DNA from: Bacillus sp. FJAT-45037
Lineage (GTDB): Bacteria > Bacillota > Bacilli > Bacillales > Bacillaceae_D
Direction of reading: 5' to 3'
Assembly: GCF_002797325.1 (NCBI RefSeq)
Contig: NZ_KZ454938.1
Location: 506,257 to 570,256, forward strand
Length of the DNA stretch: 64,000 bases
Part shown: in pieces, positions 26,684 through 33,657 of the stretch
Position numbering within the stretch: position 1 is the stretch's first letter
Layout: each line of letters begins with the position of its first letter
Position numbers and translations under genes: made by a program
Notes under the pieces: generated by a model
What the model was told of the DNA's origin: nothing
The model's database searches: none
The model's input: only the letters and a program-made list of their open reading frames with translations

Positions 26684-26848
26684 GTCCTAAGTTTTCACCT
26701 TATCTAATTATGATCTATCATCGATTGTAGGTTTTCTATTTATTTCCTGTATGAATAAAAGGTAAATCTACTCTAATTGTCGAAAGGCTTAGGGGAGTAG
26801 AGGTGAAAACAGTTTAATTTACGGAGAAGTTGTTTCGTATGGGGGAAC

Positions 26849-27703
26849 TTGATTAGTACTCAGTATGATATCCTAAAATTAAGAGATAAAAGAATGGATG
26901 AATGGGTGAGAAAAATGGACAAAGTCTTTATTCCTAAAGAAGCTAATGTAGTTATTAGTACGTCGAGTAAGGGTGATCAGTCGAAGTGGGTAGTTGGAGG
27001 AAAGTGGATTAAAGAAAACACTCGTGGATACGAAAATATGGCAGAGTATGTTGCTTCTCTTGTTCTTCAATGCTCGACTTTACCGGCGTCATCATATGTT
27101 ACGTATACACCTTGCTATATTGAAAAATATGATGGTACCGTGACAGAGGGCTGTTATTCATATGACTTCCGCGGTTCTTTACAAGAAGTGACTCTAGAAC
27201 GTTTATTTGAAGCCCATTTTGAAGCAACTGACGATATTCTTAATAATACACGGTATTCAACCTCAGATAAATTTCAGGCTTTGATGGATAAAGTATATGA
27301 ATTTACTAGTCTTGATGTCGCTAATGAAATCTCACAAATGTTGGCCTTTGATGCATTCATCTTAAATGAAGACCGGCATACAAATAATATTTTGTTTCTC
27401 TTTAATCCTGAAACAGAGGTATGGGCTTTAGCTCCAAATTTTGATCATGGTTTAAGTTTATTATCTGATGTGAAAGATTATCCATTGCACTTGCCGCTGA
27501 GTATCTTAAAACGAAAAGTAAAAGCTAAACCACTCAACTCATCTTTTTCGAAACAGTTCGATTTATATAAAGGAGATCCTTTTATCATGGGGGACTTATT
27601 GATAGAAATGCTAGATAAGCCTTATTATGATCTGGGAAGAGCCAAGGACGTAGTACTTTCTCAATTGAAAGATCCTCGTATACAAAAGTTAATAATTGAT
27701 TAA
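26849..27703 (+). CDS. HipA-like kinase
   Basis: 284 residues from TTG 26849 with GGGGGA upstream. The catalytic loop is NEDRHTNN (residues 173-180) within AFDAFILNEDRHTNNILFL, and the metal-binding loop is FDHG (198-201) in APNFDHGLSLL. These match the HipA_C kinase fold (normally DxxxxNxDRHxxN and D-N/H-G). The protein is shorter than E. coli HipA (440) and lacks the N-terminal subdomain, as in HipT- and CtkA-type stand-alone kinases. The following gene, 15 bp away, likely provides a partner or antidote. A Ser/Thr or protein-substrate kinase acting in defence or persistence is inferred. Confidence 0.8.
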   Translation: MISTQYDILKLRDKRMDEWVRKMDKVFIPKEANVVISTSSKGDQSKWVVGGKWIKENTRGYENMAEYVASLVLQCSTLPASSYVTYTPCYIEKYDGTVTEGCYSYDFRGSLQEVTLERLFEAHFEATDDILNNTRYSTSDKFQALMDKVYEFTSLDVANEISQMLAFDAFILNEDRHTNNILFLFNPETEVWALAPNFDHGLSLLSDVKDYPLHLPLSILKRKVKAKPLNSSFSKQFDLYKGDPFIMGDLLIEMLDKPYYDLGRAKDVVLSQLKDPRIQKLIID

Positions 27704-27718
27704 GAAGTAGGTGTTGAA

Positions 27719-28099
27719 ATGGTTGACTATATGAGATTTGATGTCATGCTTTTTGATGATGTGATAGCTGAGGTGAATTTGAAACCTAATGGAAGTGAGA
27801 AACCTTATGTGGTTAATTATATAACCGGGTTCAATAAACAATTTTCACCGAATCCTGAGGGCTACATTACAAGAGAAGAACTAGAGCGATGGCTGAAATG
27901 GCGTGTGTTCCCTGAGACAAGGCATAACGCAGATGAATTACTGGGACTACTTGGGTTAAACAGCTATAATCGCTGGGGGATTGTGCGGAAAACACATGGT
28001 GTGATGGCGGACGATGAAATTTGGCTACGCTTTAAAGGAGAGACATTAAAACATAAAGAGATGACGATTCGACCGCATTTGTATTACCCGGACGAATAA
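27719..28099 (+). CDS. Partner protein of the HipA-like kinase, 126 aa
   Basis: ATG with AGTAGGTG upstream, 15 bp after the kinase gene, so an operon. The protein contains RVFPETRHNADELLGLLGLNSYNRWGIVRKTHGVMADDEIWLRFKGE. The pattern R-x-F-x-x-R-x-x-x-x-x-L-L-x-x-L-G-L followed by x-T-H-G-x-x-x-D-D-x-x-W is familiar from the N-terminal parts of Firmicutes HipA-domain proteins. Here it is a separate gene. It could inhibit or complete the kinase, like HipS in HipBST systems, although there the small gene precedes the kinase. Function is inferred from position and motif. Confidence 0.65.
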   Translation: MVDYMRFDVMLFDDVIAEVNLKPNGSEKPYVVNYITGFNKQFSPNPEGYITREELERWLKWRVFPETRHNADELLGLLGLNSYNRWGIVRKTHGVMADDEIWLRFKGETLKHKEMTIRPHLYYPDE

Positions 28100-28130
28100 A
28101 ACTACTTAAATAAGTTGTTCGATAATTATT

Positions 28131-28628
28131 TTGTTAGCAGACCTTCTCGACGGGAATATTCAGCAATTTGATACTGATCAGGAGCAAGAGGTTCTTTATG
28201 AAACAACCGTCTATAGTAAATATTTTATCCGGGCGTTTCCAGAGGATTTAACTGAATTTACAAATTGGCGCGGCTTACTTCAAGAAGATTGGAAGATTCA
28301 GCAGGAGGACGAGCGAAGAAAACGTGTCTATCGTCAGTTGTTTTTCTCGCCAGCTGTTCACCGGACATCAGTGGGAGATGCGGACTTTACCTACATACGG
28401 ACGTTTCGTAATCGGATTATGGAGGACATTGAAAAGCATAGCCAATTTCAGCTTAGGCTTTATAAAAATACAGCGTTATTAACATCAGCCGAGCCAAATT
28501 ACCGATATGACTACTTTCCAGACAATAAAGCTGTGACGGATATTATGTTGCGTATCTCTCATCACCTGTATGAAAATCGCTCGTCGTTTACTCCGTTAGA
28601 AACGGGTGATTTATTGATGACTTCATGA
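28131..28628 (+). pseudogene. TIGR02678/DUF2398 family fragment (Wadjet-associated gene)
   Basis: 165 codons containing RVYRQLFFSPAVHR, DADFTYIRTFRNRIMEDIEKH, LRLYKNTALLT and YDYFPDNKAVTDIMLRI. These are recognisable blocks of the TIGR02678/DUF2398 family, whose members are usually about 400 residues and occur with DUF2397 and an SMC-like ATPase in Wadjet-type anti-plasmid clusters. The N- and C-terminal parts are missing and no partner genes are present. The region after its stop (28629-28746) has short open frames but no identified homology. Identification is from memory of the family pattern. Confidence 0.6.
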
Positions 28629-28722
28629 GTGTTTGTCTGCGATGAAAAGTTGGATGATGGTAGAGATCGACGCGGAATCGTCGATGATTTATATTCGACC
28701 TTTATTTGGCTAAAAGAACTGA

Positions 28723-29064
28723 TTAAAATTCACAGCGCTTATCCTTTTGTCTGATGAGATGCCTGTCAATCCTGAGATGGCAGCCAATTCAGTTGTCCGT
28801 GGTGCAATGTTACACGCTAACTTTGTCGGAATTCACCCATTCATAGATGGGAACGGACGGACGTCACGCTTATTATTGAATGTAGAGCTGATGAAAGATG
28901 GTTTTCCACCAGTTGTGATTAAAGTAGAAAACCGACTAGCGTATTACGAAGCGTTAGATAAAGCACATACACAGAAAGAATATGATGATTTTATTGAATT
29001 AGTCAAAAGAGAAGTAGAAGATTCATTAGACCTCTATTTGAGTGCTATAAATAAGAGTGTTTAG
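28723..29064 (+). pseudogene. Fic family protein, C-terminal fragment
   Basis: From a TTG at 28747 (open since 28723) the frame encodes about 105 residues with the Fic motif HPFIDGNGRTSRLLLN and the usual follow-on LMKDGFPPVVIKVENRLAYYEALDKAH. Fic proteins transfer AMP or another phosphate-linked group to target proteins. The N-terminal half of the fold, including the inhibitory helix or beta-hairpin region, is absent. The catalytic loop itself is intact. Because it abuts a DUF2398 fragment, it is probably a deletion product rather than a functional mini-Fic. Confidence 0.8.
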
Positions 29065-29089
29065 TGTAAAATAGTTATAAATTTAATAG

Positions 29090-29120
29090 AACGCGTTGGT
29101 TACTTACCGACGCGTTTTTC
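29090..29120 (+). terminator. Terminator after the Fic fragment
   Basis: AACGCGTTGGT / ACCGACGCGTT stem (29090-29100 with 29106-29116, one G-U pair), then TTTTTC. It lies just before the fra gene. Confidence 0.85.
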
Positions 29121-29134
29121 TAGGAGGAAACCAT

Positions 29135-29509
29135 ATGAAAGCTATTGCGGATTTTTTAAAGGAGATTGATGACCCTCTACATCGCGAACGAACGGAAGAA
29201 ATCTTGACGTGGGTAGGTGATCACTATCCTCATTTAGAGACAGAGATCAAATGGAATCAACCGATGTTTACCGATCATGGCACATTTATTATTGGCTTTA
29301 GCATATCAAAAAAGCATGTAGCCGTTGCTCCTGAAAGAGTAGCCATCACACATGTCGAGGATGATATTGGGAAAGCCGGATATGACTATACAAAGGAGTT
29401 AATCCGCATCCCTTGGAACAAGCAGGTTGATTATTCATTACTTGAGAAGATGATTGATTTTAATCTGACGGATAAGGCAGACTGTACAACATTCTGGCGA
29501 AAATCGTAG
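29135..29509 (+). CDS. fra: DUF1801 frataxin-like iron chaperone (Fra/YdhG)
   Basis: 124 residues from ATG 29135 with AGGAGG upstream. The sequence HRERTEEILTWV, TEIKWNQPMFTDHGTFIIGFSISKKHVAVAPE, HVEDDIGKAGYDYTKELIRIPW and DKADCTTFWRKS matches B. subtilis Fra (YdhG) almost block for block. Fra is a cytoplasmic frataxin-like protein that supplies iron for Fe-S cluster and heme assembly. Monocistronic here, between a terminator and gene debris. Confidence 0.9.
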   Translation: MKAIADFLKEIDDPLHRERTEEILTWVGDHYPHLETEIKWNQPMFTDHGTFIIGFSISKKHVAVAPERVAITHVEDDIGKAGYDYTKELIRIPWNKQVDYSLLEKMIDFNLTDKADCTTFWRKS

Positions 29510-29542
29510 ATGATTGAAGTGCAAGTGAATAAGTAGGAGCAC

Positions 29543-29755
29543 TTATCTGTTTGGGTAGGTGTTTTTTACTATGTACGAAGAGGATGTCCATGTATTTGCT
29601 GCCAACATGTTACCTCCTTTGCATCACTTAAATAACATGTCCCGTTTAATCTCAAACCAAATATTCTCAATTAGAGCCATCATGATCAAACGGTTAGTTA
29701 TGACGTCAGTTCCCCACCATAGTAATACTTTAACTGATAGTGGAACGGACACCTA
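29543..29755 (-). pseudogene. Duplicated gene-tail remnant (minus strand)
   Basis: On the minus strand, 29623-29682 encodes a tail with ENIWFEIKRDMLFK before TGA. This is nearly identical to the end of the 32519-32821 gene (ENIWFEIKGDMLFK), and the DNA identity covers about 55 bp. Upstream (29683-29755) the frame is fused to unrelated sequence containing the 27-bp repeat. Downstream, a perfect AAAGGAGG RBS leads to a 21-codon truncated frame (29543-29608). The whole stretch is recombination debris. Confidence 0.75.
29688..29714. repeat. 27-bp direct repeat, copy 2
   Basis: Identical to 26657-26683. It lies directly next to the duplicated gene tail. Confidence 0.9.
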
Positions 29756-29805
29756 AAAATAATCGTAGATTGATTTCTTAAATCTTCTCATATGTTAATT
29801 TATAG

Positions 29806-29836
29806 TATAATATATATATATAGACCGATCGTTATA
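29806..29836 (+). promoter_or_regulatory. -10 element and operator of the LmrA/YxaF-type regulator
   Basis: TATAAT at 29806-29811 is followed by TATAGACCGATCGTTATA (29819-29836), an imperfect palindrome similar to the LmrA/YxaF boxes of B. subtilis and to the perfect copy at 30470. It would allow autorepression. Confidence 0.7.
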
Positions 29837-29858
29837 ATTTAATGCAGGAGTGATAGTT

Positions 29859-30428
29859 ATGTCTGAATCAAAGAAGTCATCAAAAGATAAAATTATTGAT
29901 ACAGCTTCCCGATTATTCCAAAAACAAGGATATTATGCTACAGGGTTGAACCAGATTATACAAGAAAGTGGTGCACCTAAGGGATCGTTGTATTATTATT
30001 TCCCGAATGGAAAAGAGGAGTTAGCTAGTGTAGCTGTTGGTCGTACGGCTGACTTAGTGACAATGCGAATTCAAGAGGGATTAAAAGATTACGACGATCC
30101 CATCGAAGCAATCCAACAATTTATTCTGAATTTAGCTAATGCATTTAAGAGTTATGAAACCAAACAAGGCTTACCTGTTGCCTCGGTTGCATTAGAAACG
30201 GCACAGACAAGTGAAGTCATTCGCCAGTCTTGCCAACAAGCATATGAGAAGTGGCATGAAGTCTTTGCTAAAAAGTTAGTAGAGTCAGGATTTGAGGAGA
30301 AAAAGGCGCTAGAATTAGGGTTAGTTATTAATGCGATGATTGAAGGAGCCTTTATCATTGTGATAACGACAAAGGATTGTGAACCTTTGAGGCAAATCGC
30401 TCGGTACATTCCAAATTTATGCCAATAA
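29859..30428 (+). CDS. TetR/AcrR family repressor of the LmrA/YxaF type
   Basis: 189 residues from the ATG at 29859 (GGAG upstream). The N-terminal HTH region DTASRLFQKQGYYATGLNQIIQESGAPKGSLYYYFPNGKEELA is characteristic of the LmrA/YxaF subgroup, as is QFILNLANAFK and the C-terminal IEGAFIIVITTKDCEPL. B. subtilis LmrA and YxaF respond to flavonoids and repress lmrAB and yxaGH. Palindromic boxes precede this gene and the next operon, so autoregulation and control of the downstream reductase gene are likely. Confidence 0.88.
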   Translation: MSESKKSSKDKIIDTASRLFQKQGYYATGLNQIIQESGAPKGSLYYYFPNGKEELASVAVGRTADLVTMRIQEGLKDYDDPIEAIQQFILNLANAFKSYETKQGLPVASVALETAQTSEVIRQSCQQAYEKWHEVFAKKLVESGFEEKKALELGLVINAMIEGAFIIVITTKDCEPLRQIARYIPNLCQ

Positions 30429-30469
30429 AGTAAGGTTATACAGTACAGTATGACTTTTTTGAGAAAATA

Positions 30470-30485
30470 TATAGACTGGTCTATA
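30470..30485 (+). promoter_or_regulatory. Perfect palindromic operator TATAGAC-TG-GTCTATA
   Basis: Seven-base arms around a TG centre, 7 bp before the AGGAGG of the SDR gene. It matches the LmrA/YxaF-type box. Its closeness to the RBS suggests it overlaps the transcript start or blocks elongation. Confidence 0.8.
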
Positions 30486-30502
30486 AAAAAGGAGGATATT
30501 TC

Positions 30503-31363
30503 ATGAGCAAAGATATTTTGGTCACAGGTGCAACAGGTAACATTGGTTATTGTGTGGTTTGTGAGTTAGTAGCCAAAAAATCAAAGGTTCGAGTCGCAGT
30601 TCGTAATATTGAAAAAGATAGGGTTGCATTTACTGGTTTAGATGTGGAGCTTGTAGAATTTGATTTCATGAATCCAACTTTATTTGATCACGCTTTAGAT
30701 GGAGTTCAAAAGGTATTTTTAATTCGTCCACCGCAGCTAGCCAAACCGAAAAAGGATATGCAGCCTTTCATAGAAAGGATGAAAGAAAAGAAGATTAAGC
30801 AAATTGTCTTTGTCTCGTTAATGGGTGTTGAGAAAAATCCAATCGTACCTCACCGGAAAATTGAAAACCTTATTCGGGAATCTGGTATCGTTTATACGTT
30901 TTTAAGACCTGGATTTTTTATGCAGAATTTAAATACAACTCATCGTGAGGATATAGCTTTACGAAATGAACTTTTTATACCAGTTGGTAAGGCAAAAACT
31001 AGCTTTATAGATACAAGAGATATTGCCGCTGTTGCTGCGACTTGCTTGTTAGAAGAAGGGCATATATGGCGAGAGTATACATTAACAGGATCAGAAGCGA
31101 TTGACTATAATGAAGTGGCTCTTATCTTGTCCAAAACACTTGGGAGAAAAATAGAATATAAAAATCCCGGAGTGTACGAATTTCGTAGAACATTGATTAA
31201 AAGAGGCATAAAGAAGGAATTTGCCAATGTCATGACAATGCTTTATGTATTAACTAGATTAGGTAAAGCTGAGAAAGTAACAAATGAGGTGAAAGATATT
31301 TTGAAACGAGATCCTATATCATTTGAGCAATTTGCAAACGATTTTCAAGAAGGTTGGAATTAA
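30503..31363 (+). CDS. NmrA-like NAD(P)H-binding reductase, likely target of the upstream regulator
   Basis: 286 residues. Rossmann motif GATGNIG at residues 9-15, RPPQ and RPGFFMQN motifs typical of the NmrA/QorB atypical SDR group, and no classical Tyr-x-x-x-Lys. Such proteins reduce quinones or sense redox cofactors. AGGAGG RBS, with the palindromic operator immediately upstream. It is followed 12 bp later by a membrane protein gene in the same operon. Under an LmrA/YxaF-like repressor, a role in handling flavonoid- or quinone-like compounds is plausible. Confidence 0.82.
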   Translation: MSKDILVTGATGNIGYCVVCELVAKKSKVRVAVRNIEKDRVAFTGLDVELVEFDFMNPTLFDHALDGVQKVFLIRPPQLAKPKKDMQPFIERMKEKKIKQIVFVSLMGVEKNPIVPHRKIENLIRESGIVYTFLRPGFFMQNLNTTHREDIALRNELFIPVGKAKTSFIDTRDIAAVAATCLLEEGHIWREYTLTGSEAIDYNEVALILSKTLGRKIEYKNPGVYEFRRTLIKRGIKKEFANVMTMLYVLTRLGKAEKVTNEVKDILKRDPISFEQFANDFQEGWN

Positions 31364-31375
31364 GGAAGGAGGGGA

Positions 31376-31780
31376 GTGACAGGGATGTATGAGAAAAAAT
31401 TTAGGTCCTATTTAAAAGTAGGTTTACTCGCAGGTCTTATTACAGCGATACTCGCTAACATAGGATTTGTTTTACTAAGTCTATTGTTCGGCCATGAATT
31501 TGGGTTTGTTGGCCAAGACCGCGATACCCTTTATATCGTGTTTATTACATTTGCCACATTCATCGCAGTTTTTATAAGTAGTATCATCTTTTACTTATTG
31601 CAAAAGTTTACAAAAAATCCTATAGCTTGGTTTATTGTACTTGTCGTTTTAGGATTTTTATTTAATACCTACACTGCAGAAGTCGACTTACACGAACAAT
31701 ATAAAATGACTGCACATATTTTACATTTGCTAGTTAGTGTTCTTTCAGTCTATATTGTTCCGAAGTTATCTAGGGAATAA
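31376..31780 (+). CDS. Four-helix membrane protein, DUF6069-like
   Basis: 134 residues from GTG 31376 (ATG 31385 is an alternative; GGAGGGG precedes both). Four hydrophobic segments: about 15-38, 49-72, 82-99 and 112-129. The layout resembles DUF6069 proteins, which have four helices and are often found with TetR regulators and SDR enzymes; I am only moderately sure of that assignment. It forms the last gene of the operon. Confidence 0.65.
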   Translation: MTGMYEKKFRSYLKVGLLAGLITAILANIGFVLLSLLFGHEFGFVGQDRDTLYIVFITFATFIAVFISSIIFYLLQKFTKNPIAWFIVLVVLGFLFNTYTAEVDLHEQYKMTAHILHLLVSVLSVYIVPKLSRE

Positions 31781-32107
31781 GGTTTGTATAAATGTAAGAC
31801 CCCACCATATAAACCAAAAGAAATACCTACCCTTGCCCTAGAAAAGTAAGGTGAGCTATTCCAGCAATAAACTTATATGCCGCTCATCTCGCGGCATATA
31901 AGTTTCTACTTGGCCAAGTGTTAGCAGCACTTGGTCTTTGTTATTTCAGGTATAATTTATGTAACTGCTCTATGCTAGACGTTCTTGATGTCATTCTTTT
32001 AACGGAATAGATGATGTTTGATTTGGGGGGATTTTTCATCCTTTGAATAGATAAAAATAATCGTTGATATCCGTAACCTTCTTACTTCAAAGAATAGGAA
32101 AATACAG
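31781..32107. other. Intergenic stretch with a terminator
   Basis: No gene seen. It contains a perfect 15-bp hairpin at 31869-31905. The remainder is AT-rich, with no clear promoter apart from what might serve the NUDIX remnant. Confidence 0.5.
31869..31908. terminator. Strong hairpin after the SDR/membrane protein operon
   Basis: AAACTTATATGCCGC (31869-31883) pairs perfectly with 31891-31905. The right arm ends in GTTTC, so the T-tract is poor. It probably terminates the operon starting at 29859 or 30503. Confidence 0.7.
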
Positions 32108-32392
32108 ATGAATAGTAGTTATTCAACAAAAGCGATTATCATTTGTAAGAGAAAAATTTTACTAACTAAAAACTAGGACAATGAAGGTTATTTTTATCTT
32201 GTCCCTGGTGGTGGGCAGGAACATGGCGAAACACTTCATGAAGCATTAATGAGAGAGTGTGTTGAAGGAGTAGGATACAAAGTGTACATCGAAGAACTTC
32301 TTCATGTCCGTGAGTATATTGGAAAGAATCACGAACATGCATCATTTGATAAAGATCTGCATTCAATACTACTTTCAACATATACAAACTAA
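32108..32392 (+). pseudogene. NUDIX hydrolase gene, broken
   Basis: ATG 32108, then 22 codons (STKAIIICKRKILLTKN), TAG at 32174-32176, then in the same frame DNEGYFYLVPGGGQEHGETLHEALMRECVEGVGY and HVREYIGKNHEHASFDKDLH. The NUDIX box G-x5-E-x7-R-E-x-x-E-x-x-G is recognisable, but one of its essential Glu is changed to Gly (CVEGVGY instead of a CxEEVGY-type end). The C-terminal half is replaced after FDKDLH by unrelated sequence that belongs, on the other strand, to another truncated gene. Nonsense, active-site change and truncation make it a clear pseudogene. Confidence 0.85.
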
Positions 32393-32522
32393 ACAATAAA
32401 ATAATCCCAGTTGTAATCGTTAATCCATACGGGAGGTTGATCTCAAATGAAATTTGACTACCAAAATGAAAGAGACTAAGAGTAAATAAGAATCCTAAAC
32501 AGATTCGCCTCCTCTTCATCAC
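32363..32522 (-). pseudogene. Membrane protein gene, N-terminal part only
   Basis: ATG 32522 overlaps the TGA of the upstream minus-strand gene (ATGA). About 50 codons encode two hydrophobic segments (ICLGFLFTLSLFHFG and YGLTITTGIILLFSLYML) and stop making sense at about 32365, where the frame runs antisense through the NUDIX remnant. Two genes that met tail to tail were fused by a deletion. Confidence 0.6.
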
Positions 32523-32821
32523 TTAAATAACATGTCCCCTTTAATCTCAAACCAAATATTCTCAAGTAGGACCATTATAATTACGACAAAAACAAAAGCT
32601 GCAATCGAAAGAATGATCTTTTTTCGGAGCTTGGAATGGAAACGTGTGTATAGAAAGTTTTGCAAGCCAAGTAGCAAAAATAAGATTGGTGTAGTAATCG
32701 CAAGCGCTATAGCATCTACACGAGTAAAGGGCTTGCTGATGTAGGGGTTAGTGTAAAAATTAAGTAGGATAAGAGCCGTAAATAAAAAACATTGATAAAG
32801 CAAAAAGCGAATAGGACTCAT
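32519..32821 (-). CDS. Membrane protein, 100 aa
   Basis: Start ATG 32821 with a nine-G run as RBS. Three hydrophobic segments (about 7-24, 38-56 and 73-92), ending ENIWFEIKGDMLFK. Its last 55 bp are duplicated at 29623-29680. The next gene overlapped it by four bases and is now truncated. Family not recognised. Confidence 0.65.
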   Translation of the reverse strand: MSPIRFLLYQCFLFTALILLNFYTNPYISKPFTRVDAIALAITTPILFLLLGLQNFLYTRFHSKLRKKIILSIAAFVFVVIIMVLLENIWFEIKGDMLFK

Positions 32822-33048
32822 GATTGCGGCCCCCCCCCTCAATAGATGTAAAAGTATACTAGATTATAACAATAATCTAACATATATTTCTCACATTAGT
32901 AACTCTTTGGTTTCTACGATCACATTAACATTTTACTAGACTGGTAGACTGATATTTTTAAACATTACGCCGATTTTTTTGACAGATTAAAGTTACTCAT
33001 TCTACAATATAAGTAGTGTTAAGTAACATTATAAAAGGGTGGTACCAT

Positions 33049-33612
33049 TTGGAATATGTTGAGCCTATAAAAGAAATCGAGAAAATAGATGAAATGAAAG
33101 TAGAATTAAAGAAGAAATCGGATAGAGACCTGCTTCTTTTTGTACTTGGAATTAATACTGGAATAAGGGTTAGTGACTTACTACAACTTAAGGTTGAAGA
33201 CGTATGGGATGGGGTTAATCCTACAGATTTTATTTTTGTATTTGAAGAAACGAGTGCCAAAAGAAAAGCACATTTCTTGAATACAAAAGTAAAATTAGCA
33301 ATTAGTAACTATTTACTAAATTTAGAACTGGGACAAGATGATTATTTGTTTAAGTCTAAGAAAAACAATCTACCCATCACACGTCAACAAGCGTACCGAA
33401 TTATTAATCATGCTGCTAAGGAAGTGGGGATACCAGGTAATATCGGTACTCATACACTTAGAAAGACGTTTGGTTATCATGCATATCGGAAAGGTACTGC
33501 GATTTCCATATTGAAATCTATCTATAATCACTCTACTTCATCTGACACTCTACGCTATATTGGTATAGATGAAAATGAAGAACAACTTATTAAAATAGAT
33601 GTGAACTTATAA
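33049..33612 (+). CDS. Short tyrosine recombinase (phage integrase family)
   Basis: 187 residues from TTG 33049 (AAGGGTGG upstream). It carries the catalytic domain only: first Arg in TGIRVSDLL, H-x-L-R in GTHTLRKTFGYH, a histidine in IYNHSTSSDTLRYIG, and the nucleophile Tyr in the last motif. The N-terminal SAM-like core-binding domain of XerC/D-type enzymes is absent, as in the short integrases seen in many Bacillus genomes. It sits at the edge of the decayed accessory segment, so it may have taken part in its rearrangement. Confidence 0.85.
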   Translation: MEYVEPIKEIEKIDEMKVELKKKSDRDLLLFVLGINTGIRVSDLLQLKVEDVWDGVNPTDFIFVFEETSAKRKAHFLNTKVKLAISNYLLNLELGQDDYLFKSKKNNLPITRQQAYRIINHAAKEVGIPGNIGTHTLRKTFGYHAYRKGTAISILKSIYNHSTSSDTLRYIGIDENEEQLIKIDVNL

Positions 33613-33657
33613 AAAATAGATAGAGTATATCTACTTTAATGGAAAGAAGGCTGAGTT

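Noticed and set aside
32166..32362. Minus-strand continuation of the 32522 frame
   Set aside because: It is the antisense of the NUDIX remnant, whose box is clear on the plus strand.
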